Notes: generated by a model from the letters alone, not told the origin. Shown: positions 1 through 6,948, numbered from the stretch's first letter. The stretch is DNA of 7,885 nt from JBKHXU01 sp046565865 (GCA_046565865.1 JBKHXU010000093.1:1-7885), one strand, 5' to 3'. Program-made: numbers and translations.

Positions 1-12
1 CCTCAAGGCGTT

Positions 13-918
13 ATGTTCCATGGCAGCATGGTGGCGTTGGTGACGCCGATGACCGATGACGGCGCACTCGACGTGCCCGCCTTGAAGCGCCTGATCGACT
101 TCCATATCGACAATGGCACCGACGCCATCGTCGCCGTCGGCACCACCGGCGAGTCGCCGACGCTCGATATGGACGAGCATTGCGAGGTGATCCGCCTTAC
201 CGTGGAGCATGCCCACGGCCGCATTCCCGTCATCGCCGGGACTGGTGCCAATTCGACGAAAGAGGCGATCGCGCTCACGCGCTGCGCAGAGAAGGCCGGG
301 GCCGACGCCTGCCTGCTGGTGACGCCTTACTATAATAAGCCGACGCAGGAGGGGCTGTACCTGCACCACAAGGCGATCGCCGATGCGGTGCCCGTCCCGC
401 AAATCCTTTATAACGTCCCGGGCCGCACCGCCTGCGACATGTTGCCCGAAACGGTCGAGCGGCTGGCGGCGATCCCGAATATCGTGGGTATTAAGGATGC
501 GACTGGTAAGCTCGACCGCGGCCGGGAGCTTATCCAGCGCTGCGGTGAGCGGCTCGACATCTACTCGGGTGACGACGCTACCGCCATGGACCTGATCCTG
601 CTCGGCGCCAAGGGCGATATCTCGGTGACGGCCAACGTCGCCCCGCGCTTGATGCGCGAGATGTGCGCCGCTGCGCGCGCCGGCGATGCCGCCAAGGCGC
701 GGGCGATCAACGACCGATTGATGCCGCTGCACCAGACGCTCTTCGTCGAGGCCAATCCGATCCCGGTGAAGTGGGCGTTGCAAGAAATGGGTTTGATCCG
801 CGGCGGCATTCGGTTGCCGCTGACGCCGCTGTCGGCGCGGCATCACGCGGCGGTGCGTCAGGCGTTGGTTACCGCCGGTGTCTTAAGCGAACGAAGCGAG
901 CGTAGTTCCTATGCATAG
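13..918 (+). CDS. dapA: 4-hydroxy-tetrahydrodipicolinate synthase (DapA)
   Basis: Condenses pyruvate with aspartate-4-semialdehyde, the first committed step of the diaminopimelate/lysine pathway, in the cytoplasm. The 301-residue product reads as a complete class I aldolase TIM barrel. Key residues fall at the same numbers as in the E. coli enzyme: Thr44-Thr45 in VGTTGESPTL, Tyr107 in TPYYNKP, Tyr133 and Arg138 in ILYNVPGRT, and the Schiff-base Lys161 in GIKDATG. The start at 13 fits the family N-terminus (MFHGSMVALVTPM) and has an AAGG four bases upstream. The family is usually about 292 residues; the extra residues are a C-terminal tail ending SERSERSSYA. The gene overlaps bamC by 8 bp, so the two are probably co-transcribed and translationally coupled. 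The upstream promoter lies outside the window. Identification is secure. Confidence 0.98.
   Translation: MFHGSMVALVTPMTDDGALDVPALKRLIDFHIDNGTDAIVAVGTTGESPTLDMDEHCEVIRLTVEHAHGRIPVIAGTGANSTKEAIALTRCAEKAGADACLLVTPYYNKPTQEGLYLHHKAIADAVPVPQILYNVPGRTACDMLPETVERLAAIPNIVGIKDATGKLDRGRELIQRCGERLDIYSGDDATAMDLILLGAKGDISVTANVAPRLMREMCAAARAGDAAKARAINDRLMPLHQTLFVEANPIPVKWALQEMGLIRGGIRLPLTPLSARHHAAVRQALVTAGVLSERSERSSYA
886..903 (+). repeat. Degenerate 9-bp tandem repeat at the dapA 3' end
   Basis: Two adjacent 9-mers, AGCGAACGA and AGCGAGCGT, encode the SERSER part of the DapA tail. They lie beyond the last conserved residues of the barrel and just before the bamC start. The tail is probably dispensable low-complexity sequence, though it also contains the weak purine-rich stretch that would have to serve as the bamC ribosome binding site. 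Confidence 0.4.
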
Positions 919-2047
919 CAAGGTATTGAAGGTTTTTCTCACCGTTCTCGTCGCCGGCGCCATCGCGGGCTGTCAGACGATCGAGCAGAAACGTCGCATC
1001 GATTATCGCAACACGCGCACGCTGCCGCCGCTCGAGATCCCGCCGGATCTGTCGACGTTGCCCGATCGCGAGCATCCGGCACAAAACAGCGGTACCGCCA
1101 GCGCGACCTATTCCGATCTCACCAAGGACCAAAAGTCCGCGCCCGCACCTGGCGCCGGTCAGGCGGTGCTGCCGCAGTACGACGGCATCCGCATCGCGCG
1201 CGACGGCCAAACACGCTGGCTGGTGGTTAAGGCTGAGCCGCAGGCGCTATGGGATCCCGTGCGCGAGTTCGTAATGAGCAACGGTTTGTTGATCGCGGAA
1301 GAAAATCCGACCACGGGCGTAATCGAGACGGATTGGGCCGAGAACCGCGCGAACGTCGGGAATACGGGGCAAAAGTTGCTCACCAAGTGGTTGGGAAGTT
1401 TGTATTCCACCGGTATGCGCGACAAATACCGGTTGCGCCTGGAGCGTGGCGCCGAACCCGGCACCACCGAGATTTATCTCAGCCACCAAGGCATGGAAGA
1501 AGAGGCGCTGAACAGCGACGGGTCAACTGTGCCGACCGGCAGCTACTGGAAACCACGGCCGAGCGACCCCGAGCTCGAAACCGAGATGCTCCAGCGGCTG
1601 GTGGCGCACCTCGGCGGCCAGCAGGCGGTCGCTAAGGCAGCGGCCGATGTCGCGCCGGCGCCCGCGCCCGCAGATCCGGCGCCGGCGAACGCGCAGCTCA
1701 AGCGCAGCGACGACGGCGTGTCGCTGGCGTTGCAGGACAGTCTCGATCGCGCCTGGCGCCGCGTAGGTCTGTCGCTCGATCGCATCGGTTTCACGGTCGA
1801 GGATCGCGATCGCTCCAAGGGCATCTATTTCGTCCGCTACATCGATCCCGAGAAGCAGGGCAAGACCAAGGGCGTGTTTTCGCGCTGGTTCGGCGGCGAC
1901 GAGAAGCTGCCGCCCGATCAATATCAGGTGCACCTGAAACCGGCGGCGTCGGGCACCGAGGTTGAGGTTTTGAACAAGAACGGCGGGCCGGAAAGTTCCA
2001 AGACCGGCGAGCGCATCCTGAGTCTTCTGTACGAGCAGTTGAAATAG
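911..2047 (+). CDS. bamC: Outer membrane protein assembly factor BamC (lipoprotein)
   Basis: Predicted lipoprotein subunit of the BAM complex, which folds beta-barrel proteins into the outer membrane. Residues 1-20 form a signal peptide with a short basic start, a hydrophobic core and a lipobox ending A-G-Cys21; Gln at +2 fits outer-membrane sorting. Residues 22 to about 90 are polar, Pro/Ser-rich and probably extended, as in the BamD-binding arm of E. coli BamC. Two alpha/beta segments follow (about 96-232 and 268-378), matching the two helix-grip domains, joined by an Ala/Pro linker near 244-261. The second carries the family-like stretch RVGLSLDRIGFTVEDRDRSK. At 378 residues it is slightly longer than E. 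coli BamC (344). The start is set by the signal peptide and overlaps the dapA stop by 8 bp; with only a weak ribosome site visible, coupling to dapA is likely. BamC sequences diverge, so the call rests on architecture, C-terminal motif and the dapA linkage. Confidence 0.92.
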   Translation: MHSKVLKVFLTVLVAGAIAGCQTIEQKRRIDYRNTRTLPPLEIPPDLSTLPDREHPAQNSGTASATYSDLTKDQKSAPAPGAGQAVLPQYDGIRIARDGQTRWLVVKAEPQALWDPVREFVMSNGLLIAEENPTTGVIETDWAENRANVGNTGQKLLTKWLGSLYSTGMRDKYRLRLERGAEPGTTEIYLSHQGMEEEALNSDGSTVPTGSYWKPRPSDPELETEMLQRLVAHLGGQQAVAKAAADVAPAPAPADPAPANAQLKRSDDGVSLALQDSLDRAWRRVGLSLDRIGFTVEDRDRSKGIYFVRYIDPEKQGKTKGVFSRWFGGDEKLPPDQYQVHLKPAASGTEVEVLNKNGGPESSKTGERILSLLYEQLK

Positions 2048-2105
2048 CCTGAGCGGCGCCGGCGCTTTGCGGCACAAACTCGTCAGACGGCGGCATCTCC
2101 ATGAT

Positions 2106-2146
2106 TGTCATTCCGAGCCGCCGCGGGCGGTGAGGAAGCTGTATTT
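2106..2146. repeat. Imperfect palindrome resembling a dispersed 'CATTCCGAGC...GAGGAA' repeat
   Basis: In the bamC-purL gap, 2111-2122 can pair with 2126-2137 around a 3-base loop: 10 of 12 positions pair (one G-U) with two mismatches. The flanking words TGTCATTCCGAG and GAGGAAGCTGT resemble a repeat seen between genes in many bacterial genomes; that family comparison is from memory. It lies about 60 bp after the bamC stop and could fold in the transcript, but no T-tract follows, so it is not called a terminator. Confidence 0.45.
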
Positions 2147-2193
2147 GTTAGCGTACGCTGCCAACAGCCCTAACGGAACGACGCGCTGCGATT

Positions 2194-2241
2194 CCCCCAG
2201 CTTAACCTTTCTCCGCAAGCAGGCGAGGGTTAGGGCGGGGG
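2194..2241. repeat. Long imperfect hairpin repeat in the purL leader
   Basis: A run of five C (2194-2198) pairs with five G (2237-2241), and the pairing continues inward (TTAACC with GGTTAG and several G-U pairs) to a roughly 20-position stem around a CGCAAGCAG-like loop near 2213-2221. The minus strand reads CCCCCGCCCTAACCCTCGCC, the style of C-rich/G-rich palindromes scattered between genes in proteobacteria. It lies about 75 bp before the purL start and could influence the leader transcript. A similar but shorter element lies inside purL at about 4157-4207 in the same orientation. Confidence 0.55.
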
Positions 2242-2317
2242 CGATCATTTTGTTACGGTCCAAGAGATTTCTCGCTCCGTTTGAAGTAAGAATGGGTTCG
2301 TTGGGATTTTCGCTGAC

Positions 2318-5300
2318 ATGACTCGACCCAAAACCGTTTCCGGCGCCGCCGGCGCGCAGGTACTGCATCTTCCCGGCGGCACCGCGCTGTCGGCGTTCCG
2401 GCGCGAGCGGCTGTTGGCGGCGATTAGCGCGGACGTTCCCGCCCTCAGCACGCTCGACGCGCAATACTTTCACTTTGCCGCGCTCGCCGATGCGTTGAGT
2501 CGCGAGGAATCGGCGGTGCTGGCGCGGTTGTTGAGCTATGGCCCGCGCGCGGATGCCGCGGTGCCGCCGATGAGCGGCGGCATGTTGTTGGTTGTGCCGC
2601 GCTTTGGCACGATTTCGCCGTGGTCGAGCAAGGCCACCGATATCGCGCAGTTGTGTGGGTTGACGAAGGTGCGGCGGTTGGAGCGCGGTGTCGTTTGGCG
2701 CCTCGCCAAAGGGGACGGCGCGGCGCTGACGCCGGCGGAGCGCGCGGCGGTCGCACGGCGCATCCACGACCGCATGACCGAGACCGTGCTCGATGCATCG
2801 GATCTGGAGTCGCTGCTCGCGTCGGCCTCGCCGCTGTTCGATGAATCGGCGCCGGCGCCGCTGCGCGTCGTCGATATCCTGCATGGCGGGCGCGACGCGC
2901 TCGTGGCCGCGGATCGCGAGTTCGGGCTCGCGCTCTCGCCCGACGAGATCGACTATCTCGTCGAGAACTTCACCCGCTTGCAGCGGAATCCGACCGATGT
3001 CGAGCTCATGATGTTCGCGCAGGCGAACTCCGAGCATTGTCGGCACAAGATCTTCAACGCCGAGTGGGTCATCGACGGCAAGCGCCAGGCGCATTCGCTG
3101 TTCGGCATGATTCGTCACACGCACGACCAAAACCCGAAAGGGACGCTGGTCGCGTATAAAGACAACGCCTCCGTGATCGAAGGCGGGCGTATCGGCCGCT
3201 TCTTCGCCGACCCCGCGCGCCACGAGTACGGTTTCGTCGAGGACGCGACCCACATCCTGATGAAGGTCGAGACGCACAACCACCCGACCGCGATCTCGCC
3301 GTTCCCGGGCGCCGCCACCGGCGCCGGTGGTGAGATACGCGACGAAGGCGCGACCGGTCGCGGCGCCAAACCGAAGGCCGGGCTTACGGGTTTCTCCGTG
3401 TCCAACCTGCGCATCCCCGGCGCCGAACAGCCGTGGGAAGTGAACTACGGCAAGCCGAATCGCATCGCCTCGGCGCTCGACATCATGCTCGAAGGTCCGA
3501 TCGGGGGCGCCGCGTTCAACAACGAATTCGGCCGGCCGAACATCGCCGGGTACTTTCGCACGTATGAACAGGAGGTCGCGGGCGAGGTGCGCGGCTATCA
3601 CAAGCCGATCATGGTCGCCGGCGGCATCGGCAACATCCGCGCCGCGCACGTGGAGAAGGCGGCGATCCCGGCCGGCGCCAAGATCATCGTCATCGGCGGA
3701 CCGGCGATGTTGATCGGCCTGGGCGGCGGCGCCGCGTCCAGCGTCGCCTCCGGCAGCAGCCACGAGGATTTGGATTTCGCCTCGGTACAGCGCGGCAACG
3801 CCGAGATGCAGCGGCGCGCGCAGGAAGTGATCGATCAGTGCTGGGCGCTCGGCGACGCCAACCCGATACTCTCCATCCACGACGTCGGCGCCGGTGGCCT
3901 GTCCAACGCTGTGCCCGAGCTGGTGCACGGCGCCGGCCGCGGCGGTCGCTTTGATTTGCGAGCGATCCCGAACGCGCAGCCCGGAATGTCGCCGATGGAA
4001 ATTTGGTGCAACGAAGCCCAGGAACGCTACGTGCTCGCCATCGAATCGAACCGGCTCGATGCGTTCCGCGCAATCTGCGAACGCGAGCGCTGTCCATTCG
4101 CCGTGCTCGGCGAGGCGACGGCCGAACAGCGCTTGGTATTGGAAGATCGCGAATCGAATTTTCTCCCCTCGCGGGAGGAGGGAAGGGGAGGGGGGAAGTC
4201 AGCCCATCGCCCGATCGACATCGATCTCAACATCATTCTCGGCAAGCCGCCGAAGATGCGGCGCGAGGTCAGCCGCATCAAGCGCAAACTGCCGCGCTTT
4301 GCGACCAAAGGCATTGACCTCAAAGAAGCCGCGTATCGCGTGCTTAAGTTGCCCACTGTCGCGGACAAGACATTCCTTATTACCATCGGTGACCGCACCG
4401 TGAGCGGCCTCGTCGCGCGCGACCAGATGGTCGGCCCGTGGCAAGTCCCGGTCGCCGACGTCGGCGTCACTGTGAGCGGCTACGAAAGCTACACCGGCGA
4501 GGCGATGGCCATGGGCGAGCGCACGCCGCTGGCGCTGATCAACCCCGCCGCGAGCGGACGCATGGCCATTGGCGAGGCGATCACCAACATCGCCGCCGCA
4601 CGCATCAAGGCGCTGCCGGACGTGAAACTCTCGGCCAACTGGATGGCGCCGGCCGGCCATCCGGGCGAGGACGCGGCGCTGTACGACACCGTGCGCGCGG
4701 TCGCGCTGGAGCTGTGTCCCGCGCTCGGCGTCTCGATCCCGGTCGGCAAGGACTCGATGTCGATGAAGACCGTGTGGACCGACGACGCGGGCGCGCGGCG
4801 CGAGGTGACGGCGCCGCTGTCGTTGATCGTCTCGGCATTCGCGCCTGTGCTCGATGTGCGCAAGACCTTGACACCGCGGCTACGCACCGACAAGGGCGAG
4901 ACGGATTTGATTTTCATCGATCTTGCCAAGGGTGAGCAGCGCCTCGGCGGTTCGGCGCTGGCGCAGGTGTACAACCAGATCGGCGACGAAGCGCCGGACA
5001 TCGACGATCCGCGCGTGCTGCGCCTGTTTTTCCACGTGGTGCAGGCGCTGAACGAGCTTGGCTTCGCGCTCGCGTACCATGACCGCTCCGACGGCGGCCT
5101 GTTCGCCACAATCTGCGAGATGGCGTTCGCCGGCCACACCGGCGTGCGCATCGACCTTTCGGACCTCGGACGCGATCCGATCGCGACGCTCTTCAACGAA
5201 GAGCTCGGGGCGGTGCTGCAAGTACCGCGCGGCCGGCGCGACGGCATCCTCGGTGCCCTGAAAAAGGCCGGGCTCGGGCGCCAATCGTACGTCATCGGCA

Positions 5301-6319
5301 GCGTGACCGACGACGATATCGTGAGCATCAACTACGACGGCAAGGAAATTTTCTATGACTCGCGCGCGAACCTGCATCGCGCCTGGTCCGAGACGAGCTA
5401 CCGCATGCAGAAATTGCGCGACAATCCGGAATGCGCGCAAGAGGAGTACGACCGGCTGCTCGACCTCGGCGACCCGGGTTTATCGGCAGATCTCACGTTC
5501 GATCCCGCCGACAAAATCGCCGCTCCCTTCATCGCCAGCGGCGTGCGGCCGAAGATCGCGATCCTGCGCGAGCAGGGCGTCAACGGCCAGATGGAAATGG
5601 CGGCGGCATTCGACCGCGTCGGCTTCAAGGCGGTCGACGTTACCATGAGCGACGTGCTCGCCGGGCGCGTGACGCTAGCGGATTTCAAGGGCCTCGCCGC
5701 CTGCGGCGGGTTCTCCTATGGCGACGTACTTGGCGCCGGCGAAGGCTGGGCCAAGTCGATCCTGTTCAACGCCCGCGCACGCGATGCGTTCAGCGCCTTC
5801 TTTAACCGCACCGACACGTTTGCGCTCGGCGTCTGTAACGGCTGCCAAATGATGTCCAACCTGCGCGAGCTGATCCCGGGCGCCCAACACTGGCCGCATT
5901 TCGTGCGCAACCTGTCGGAACAATTCGAAGCGCGCGTCGCGCGCGTACAGATCCCGGACAACCCCTCGATTCTCTTCGCCGGTATGCAAGGCTCGATGCT
6001 CCCCATCGCCGTCGCCCACGGCGAAGGCCGCGCCGAGTTCGCCTCGCAAGAACAACTGCAAACCGCCATTCTCGATCGCCTGGTGGCGCTCTGCTACGTC
6101 GACAATCGCGGCGACCTCGCGCGCACCTATCCCTACAACCCCAATGGCTCCCCCCACGGCATTACCGGCCTCACGACCAAGGACGGCCGCTTCACCATCC
6201 TCATGCCGCACCCTGAACGCGTGTTCCGCACTGTCGCCAATTCCTGGCACCCTGACCACTGGGGCGAGGACAGTCCATGGCTGCGCCTATTCCGCAACGC
6301 GCGGGTGTGGGTGGGATAG
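2318..6319 (+). CDS. purL: Phosphoribosylformylglycinamidine synthase (FGAM synthetase), single-chain PurL
   Basis: Converts FGAR, glutamine and ATP to FGAM, the fourth step of de novo purine synthesis, in the cytoplasm. The 1333-residue product has the full proteobacterial architecture: N-terminal domain (PGTISPWSSKATDIA-type motif), the SEHCRH motif with His240, a duplicated ATP-grasp-unrelated FGAM synthetase core (ILMKVETHNHPTAISP, GGEIRDEGATGRGAKPKAG, VPVGKDSMSMK-like motifs) and a C-terminal class I glutaminase. The glutaminase triad is visible: Cys1173 in GVCNGCQMM, His1298 and Glu1300 in MPHPERV, each 38 residues later than in the E. coli enzyme (1295 residues). About 13 extra residues are at the N-terminus and about 15 form an in-frame insertion at 612-631. 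The start at 2318 has only a weak GGGA 12 bases upstream; a slightly later start is possible because family similarity begins near residue 15. The last 25 codons are duplicated downstream at 6874-6948. Function is secure and the gene looks intact. Confidence 0.97.
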   Translation: MTRPKTVSGAAGAQVLHLPGGTALSAFRRERLLAAISADVPALSTLDAQYFHFAALADALSREESAVLARLLSYGPRADAAVPPMSGGMLLVVPRFGTISPWSSKATDIAQLCGLTKVRRLERGVVWRLAKGDGAALTPAERAAVARRIHDRMTETVLDASDLESLLASASPLFDESAPAPLRVVDILHGGRDALVAADREFGLALSPDEIDYLVENFTRLQRNPTDVELMMFAQANSEHCRHKIFNAEWVIDGKRQAHSLFGMIRHTHDQNPKGTLVAYKDNASVIEGGRIGRFFADPARHEYGFVEDATHILMKVETHNHPTAISPFPGAATGAGGEIRDEGATGRGAKPKAGLTGFSVSNLRIPGAEQPWEVNYGKPNRIASALDIMLEGPIGGAAFNNEFGRPNIAGYFRTYEQEVAGEVRGYHKPIMVAGGIGNIRAAHVEKAAIPAGAKIIVIGGPAMLIGLGGGAASSVASGSSHEDLDFASVQRGNAEMQRRAQEVIDQCWALGDANPILSIHDVGAGGLSNAVPELVHGAGRGGRFDLRAIPNAQPGMSPMEIWCNEAQERYVLAIESNRLDAFRAICERERCPFAVLGEATAEQRLVLEDRESNFLPSREEGRGGGKSAHRPIDIDLNIILGKPPKMRREVSRIKRKLPRFATKGIDLKEAAYRVLKLPTVADKTFLITIGDRTVSGLVARDQMVGPWQVPVADVGVTVSGYESYTGEAMAMGERTPLALINPAASGRMAIGEAITNIAAARIKALPDVKLSANWMAPAGHPGEDAALYDTVRAVALELCPALGVSIPVGKDSMSMKTVWTDDAGARREVTAPLSLIVSAFAPVLDVRKTLTPRLRTDKGETDLIFIDLAKGEQRLGGSALAQVYNQIGDEAPDIDDPRVLRLFFHVVQALNELGFALAYHDRSDGGLFATICEMAFAGHTGVRIDLSDLGRDPIATLFNEELGAVLQVPRGRRDGILGALKKAGLGRQSYVIGSVTDDDIVSINYDGKEIFYDSRANLHRAWSETSYRMQKLRDNPECAQEEYDRLLDLGDPGLSADLTFDPADKIAAPFIASGVRPKIAILREQGVNGQMEMAAAFDRVGFKAVDVTMSDVLAGRVTLADFKGLAACGGFSYGDVLGAGEGWAKSILFNARARDAFSAFFNRTDTFALGVCNGCQMMSNLRELIPGAQHWPHFVRNLSEQFEARVARVQIPDNPSILFAGMQGSMLPIAVAHGEGRAEFASQEQLQTAILDRLVALCYVDNRGDLARTYPYNPNGSPHGITGLTTKDGRFTILMPHPERVFRTVANSWHPDHWGEDSPWLRLFRNARVWVG
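4157..4207 (+). repeat. G/C-rich palindromic repeat inserted in frame in purL
   Basis: Between Asp-Arg (610-611) and Pro-Ile-Asp (632-634) the E. coli enzyme has 5 residues, whereas this protein has 20, including NFLPSREEGRGGGKS. The DNA here is strikingly skewed: C-rich up to 4170 and then almost pure G/A to 4198. Bases 4161-4170 pair with 4175-4184 around a GCGG loop (9 of 10 pairs, one G-U). On the minus strand it reads CCCCCCTCCCCTTCCCTC, like the leader element at 2194-2241 and like common intergenic palindromes. The addition is 45 bp relative to E. coli, a multiple of three, so the frame is preserved. The exact edges cannot be fixed without homologous genes lacking it. Confidence 0.7.
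6245..6315 (+). repeat. Direct repeat, proximal copy (functional purL 3' end)
   Basis: This stretch of the purL C-terminal codons recurs at 6874-6944 in the same orientation, 629 bp downstream. By hand count 63 of 71 positions match. All eight differences are in the first part, and the last 26 bases (6290-6315 and 6919-6944) are identical. The copies diverge again right at the stop codon (TAG here, TGA downstream). The repeat pair encloses the toxin-antitoxin cassette. Confidence 0.9.
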
Positions 6320-6382
6320 ACGCGTTTGGCACGCGTTGAATTGCGCTATATGCTGTTATGAACGGTAAACGAGGTTAGTGCC
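6320..6382 (+). promoter_or_regulatory. Possible promoter/operator of the toxin-antitoxin pair
   Basis: The 63-bp gap between purL and the antitoxin holds two copies of ACGCGTT (6320-6326 and 6331-6337), 11 bp apart and so on the same helix face, each containing the palindrome ACGCGT. TTGAAT (6336-6341) overlaps the second copy and TATGAA (6357-6362) follows after 15 bp, a poor but possible sigma70-like pair. Toxin-antitoxin operons usually repress themselves at such sites. GAGG at 6371-6374, 8 bases before the ATG, is a good ribosome binding site. Only the repeats and the ribosome site are certain. Confidence 0.3.
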
Positions 6383-6586
6383 ATGGCCATGCCCAAGGAA
6401 CATTTCGTAGTGGACGAAAAGGGGAACAAGGTGAGCGTGGTGCTCGATATCGACGAGTACCGCCGCATCGTCGCCGAACTCGAGGAGCTCGAATCCATCC
6501 GGGCGTATGATGCTGCTAAGGGATCGGGCGAGGAAGCGATTCCGCTCGAAGATGCCATCGCCGACATCGAACGGAAGCGCAAATGA
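6383..6586 (+). CDS. Small antitoxin of a type II toxin-antitoxin pair (RelB/Phd-like)
   Basis: A 67-residue acidic protein. Residues 5-30 (KEHFVVDEKGNKVSVVLDIDEYRR pattern, quoted in part) resemble the beta-strand/helix DNA-binding start of Phd/YefM-like antitoxins. Residues 31-67 form a charged helical tail (AELEELESIRAYDAAK, then GEEAIPLEDAIADIERKRK), the part that normally wraps the toxin. The stop overlaps the start of the relE-like gene in an ATGA junction, the usual antitoxin-first, coupled layout. GAGG 8 bases upstream supports the ATG at 6383, although an in-frame ATG at 6389 would give nearly the same protein. The partner gene is frameshifted, so this antitoxin may be a relic or act only as a repressor or against related toxins. 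Role is inferred from size, layout and the neighbour; the exact antitoxin family is uncertain. Confidence 0.8.
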   Translation: MAMPKEHFVVDEKGNKVSVVLDIDEYRRIVAELEELESIRAYDAAKGSGEEAIPLEDAIADIERKRK

Positions 6587-6836
6587 GCTATGCCGTCTCG
6601 ATTCTGAGACGCGCGCAAAAAGAGTTAGCTGATCTTCCTCGGGATGCCTACGATCGCGTCCGAGAGGCGCTGCATAAACTGAGTGAAGACCCACGGCCAC
6701 ACGGTTGTTCCAAACTATCAGGTCGTGCGGTTGGCGTGTTCGATGCGGCGATTACCGCATCATCTACGAAATCAACGACACCGACCGAACCGTAATGATA
6801 TTGCACGTCGGTCATCGCCGTGATGTTTACCGTTAG
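6583..6836 (+). pseudogene. RelE/ParE-family toxin, broken by a one-base frameshift
   Basis: From the ATG at 6583 the reading is a typical RelE start (MSYAVSILRRAQKELADLP, then a helix and KLSGR). In the first frame it runs off after codon 6727 into unrelated sequence and stops at 6793-6795 (70 residues). From 6732 the next frame continues the family pattern: WRVRCGDYRIIYEI, a DTDRTVMILHVGHRRDVYR ending, and TAG at 6834-6836. The total span of 254 bp is one short of a multiple of three. Adding one G near 6730 would give Ala-Gly-Trp-Arg and an 84-residue intact toxin of normal length. The lost region includes the conserved Arg and Tyr residues of the C-terminal part, which in RelE mRNA interferases contribute to cleavage in the ribosomal A site. 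The toxin is therefore probably inactive. A sequencing or assembly error is the main alternative. Confidence 0.85.
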
Positions 6837-6873
6837 CACTATCTCCGCCTTTAGCGAACAGCAATCCAAGTGG

Positions 6874-6948
6874 TGGCACCCCGACGACTGGGGCGAAGAC
6901 GGCCCGTGGCTGCGCATCTTCCGCAACGCGCGGGTGTGGGTGGGCTGA
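6874..6948 (+). pseudogene. Displaced second copy of the purL 3' end
   Basis: Encodes WHPDDWGEDGPWLRIFRNAR followed by VWVG and TGA, the last 24 residues of PurL (the functional copy has WHPDHWGEDSPWLRLFRNAR). No other part of purL precedes it; similarity stops abruptly at the first Trp codon. Most differences are synonymous or conservative. At two variable places (Gly in EDGPW, Ile in RIF) this displaced copy agrees with the E. coli PurL tail whereas the tail now attached to purL does not. It is in frame with an ATG at 6823, giving a 41-residue chimeric reading frame that starts in the relE tail; there is no evidence that this is expressed. Confidence 0.9.

Noticed and set aside
2048..2110. 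Intrinsic terminator after bamC
   Set aside because: GCGCCGGCGC near 2056-2065 is self-complementary, but there is no loop and no T-tract of useful length.
2067..2321. 84-codon + strand frame between bamC and purL
   Set aside because: It is built across the two palindromic repeats, has no convincing ribosome site or domain, and overlaps the purL start.
2108..3928. 606-codon open frame on the minus strand
   Set aside because: It lies opposite purL, is Arg/Ala/His-rich without recognisable motifs, and runs across the intergenic repeats; it is a GC-rich antisense shadow.
4157..4207. Intein or sequencing frameshift in purL
   Set aside because: The segment is far too short for an intein, has no splice residues, and keeps the frame with conserved PurL sequence on both sides.
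4489..5331. 280-codon minus-strand frame inside purL
   Set aside because: Low-complexity Ser/Arg/Pro composition typical of an antisense frame of a GC-rich gene.
6583..6795. Intact 70-residue toxin
   Set aside because: The family-like C-terminus continues in the next frame to 6836, so the 70-residue product is a frameshift artefact.
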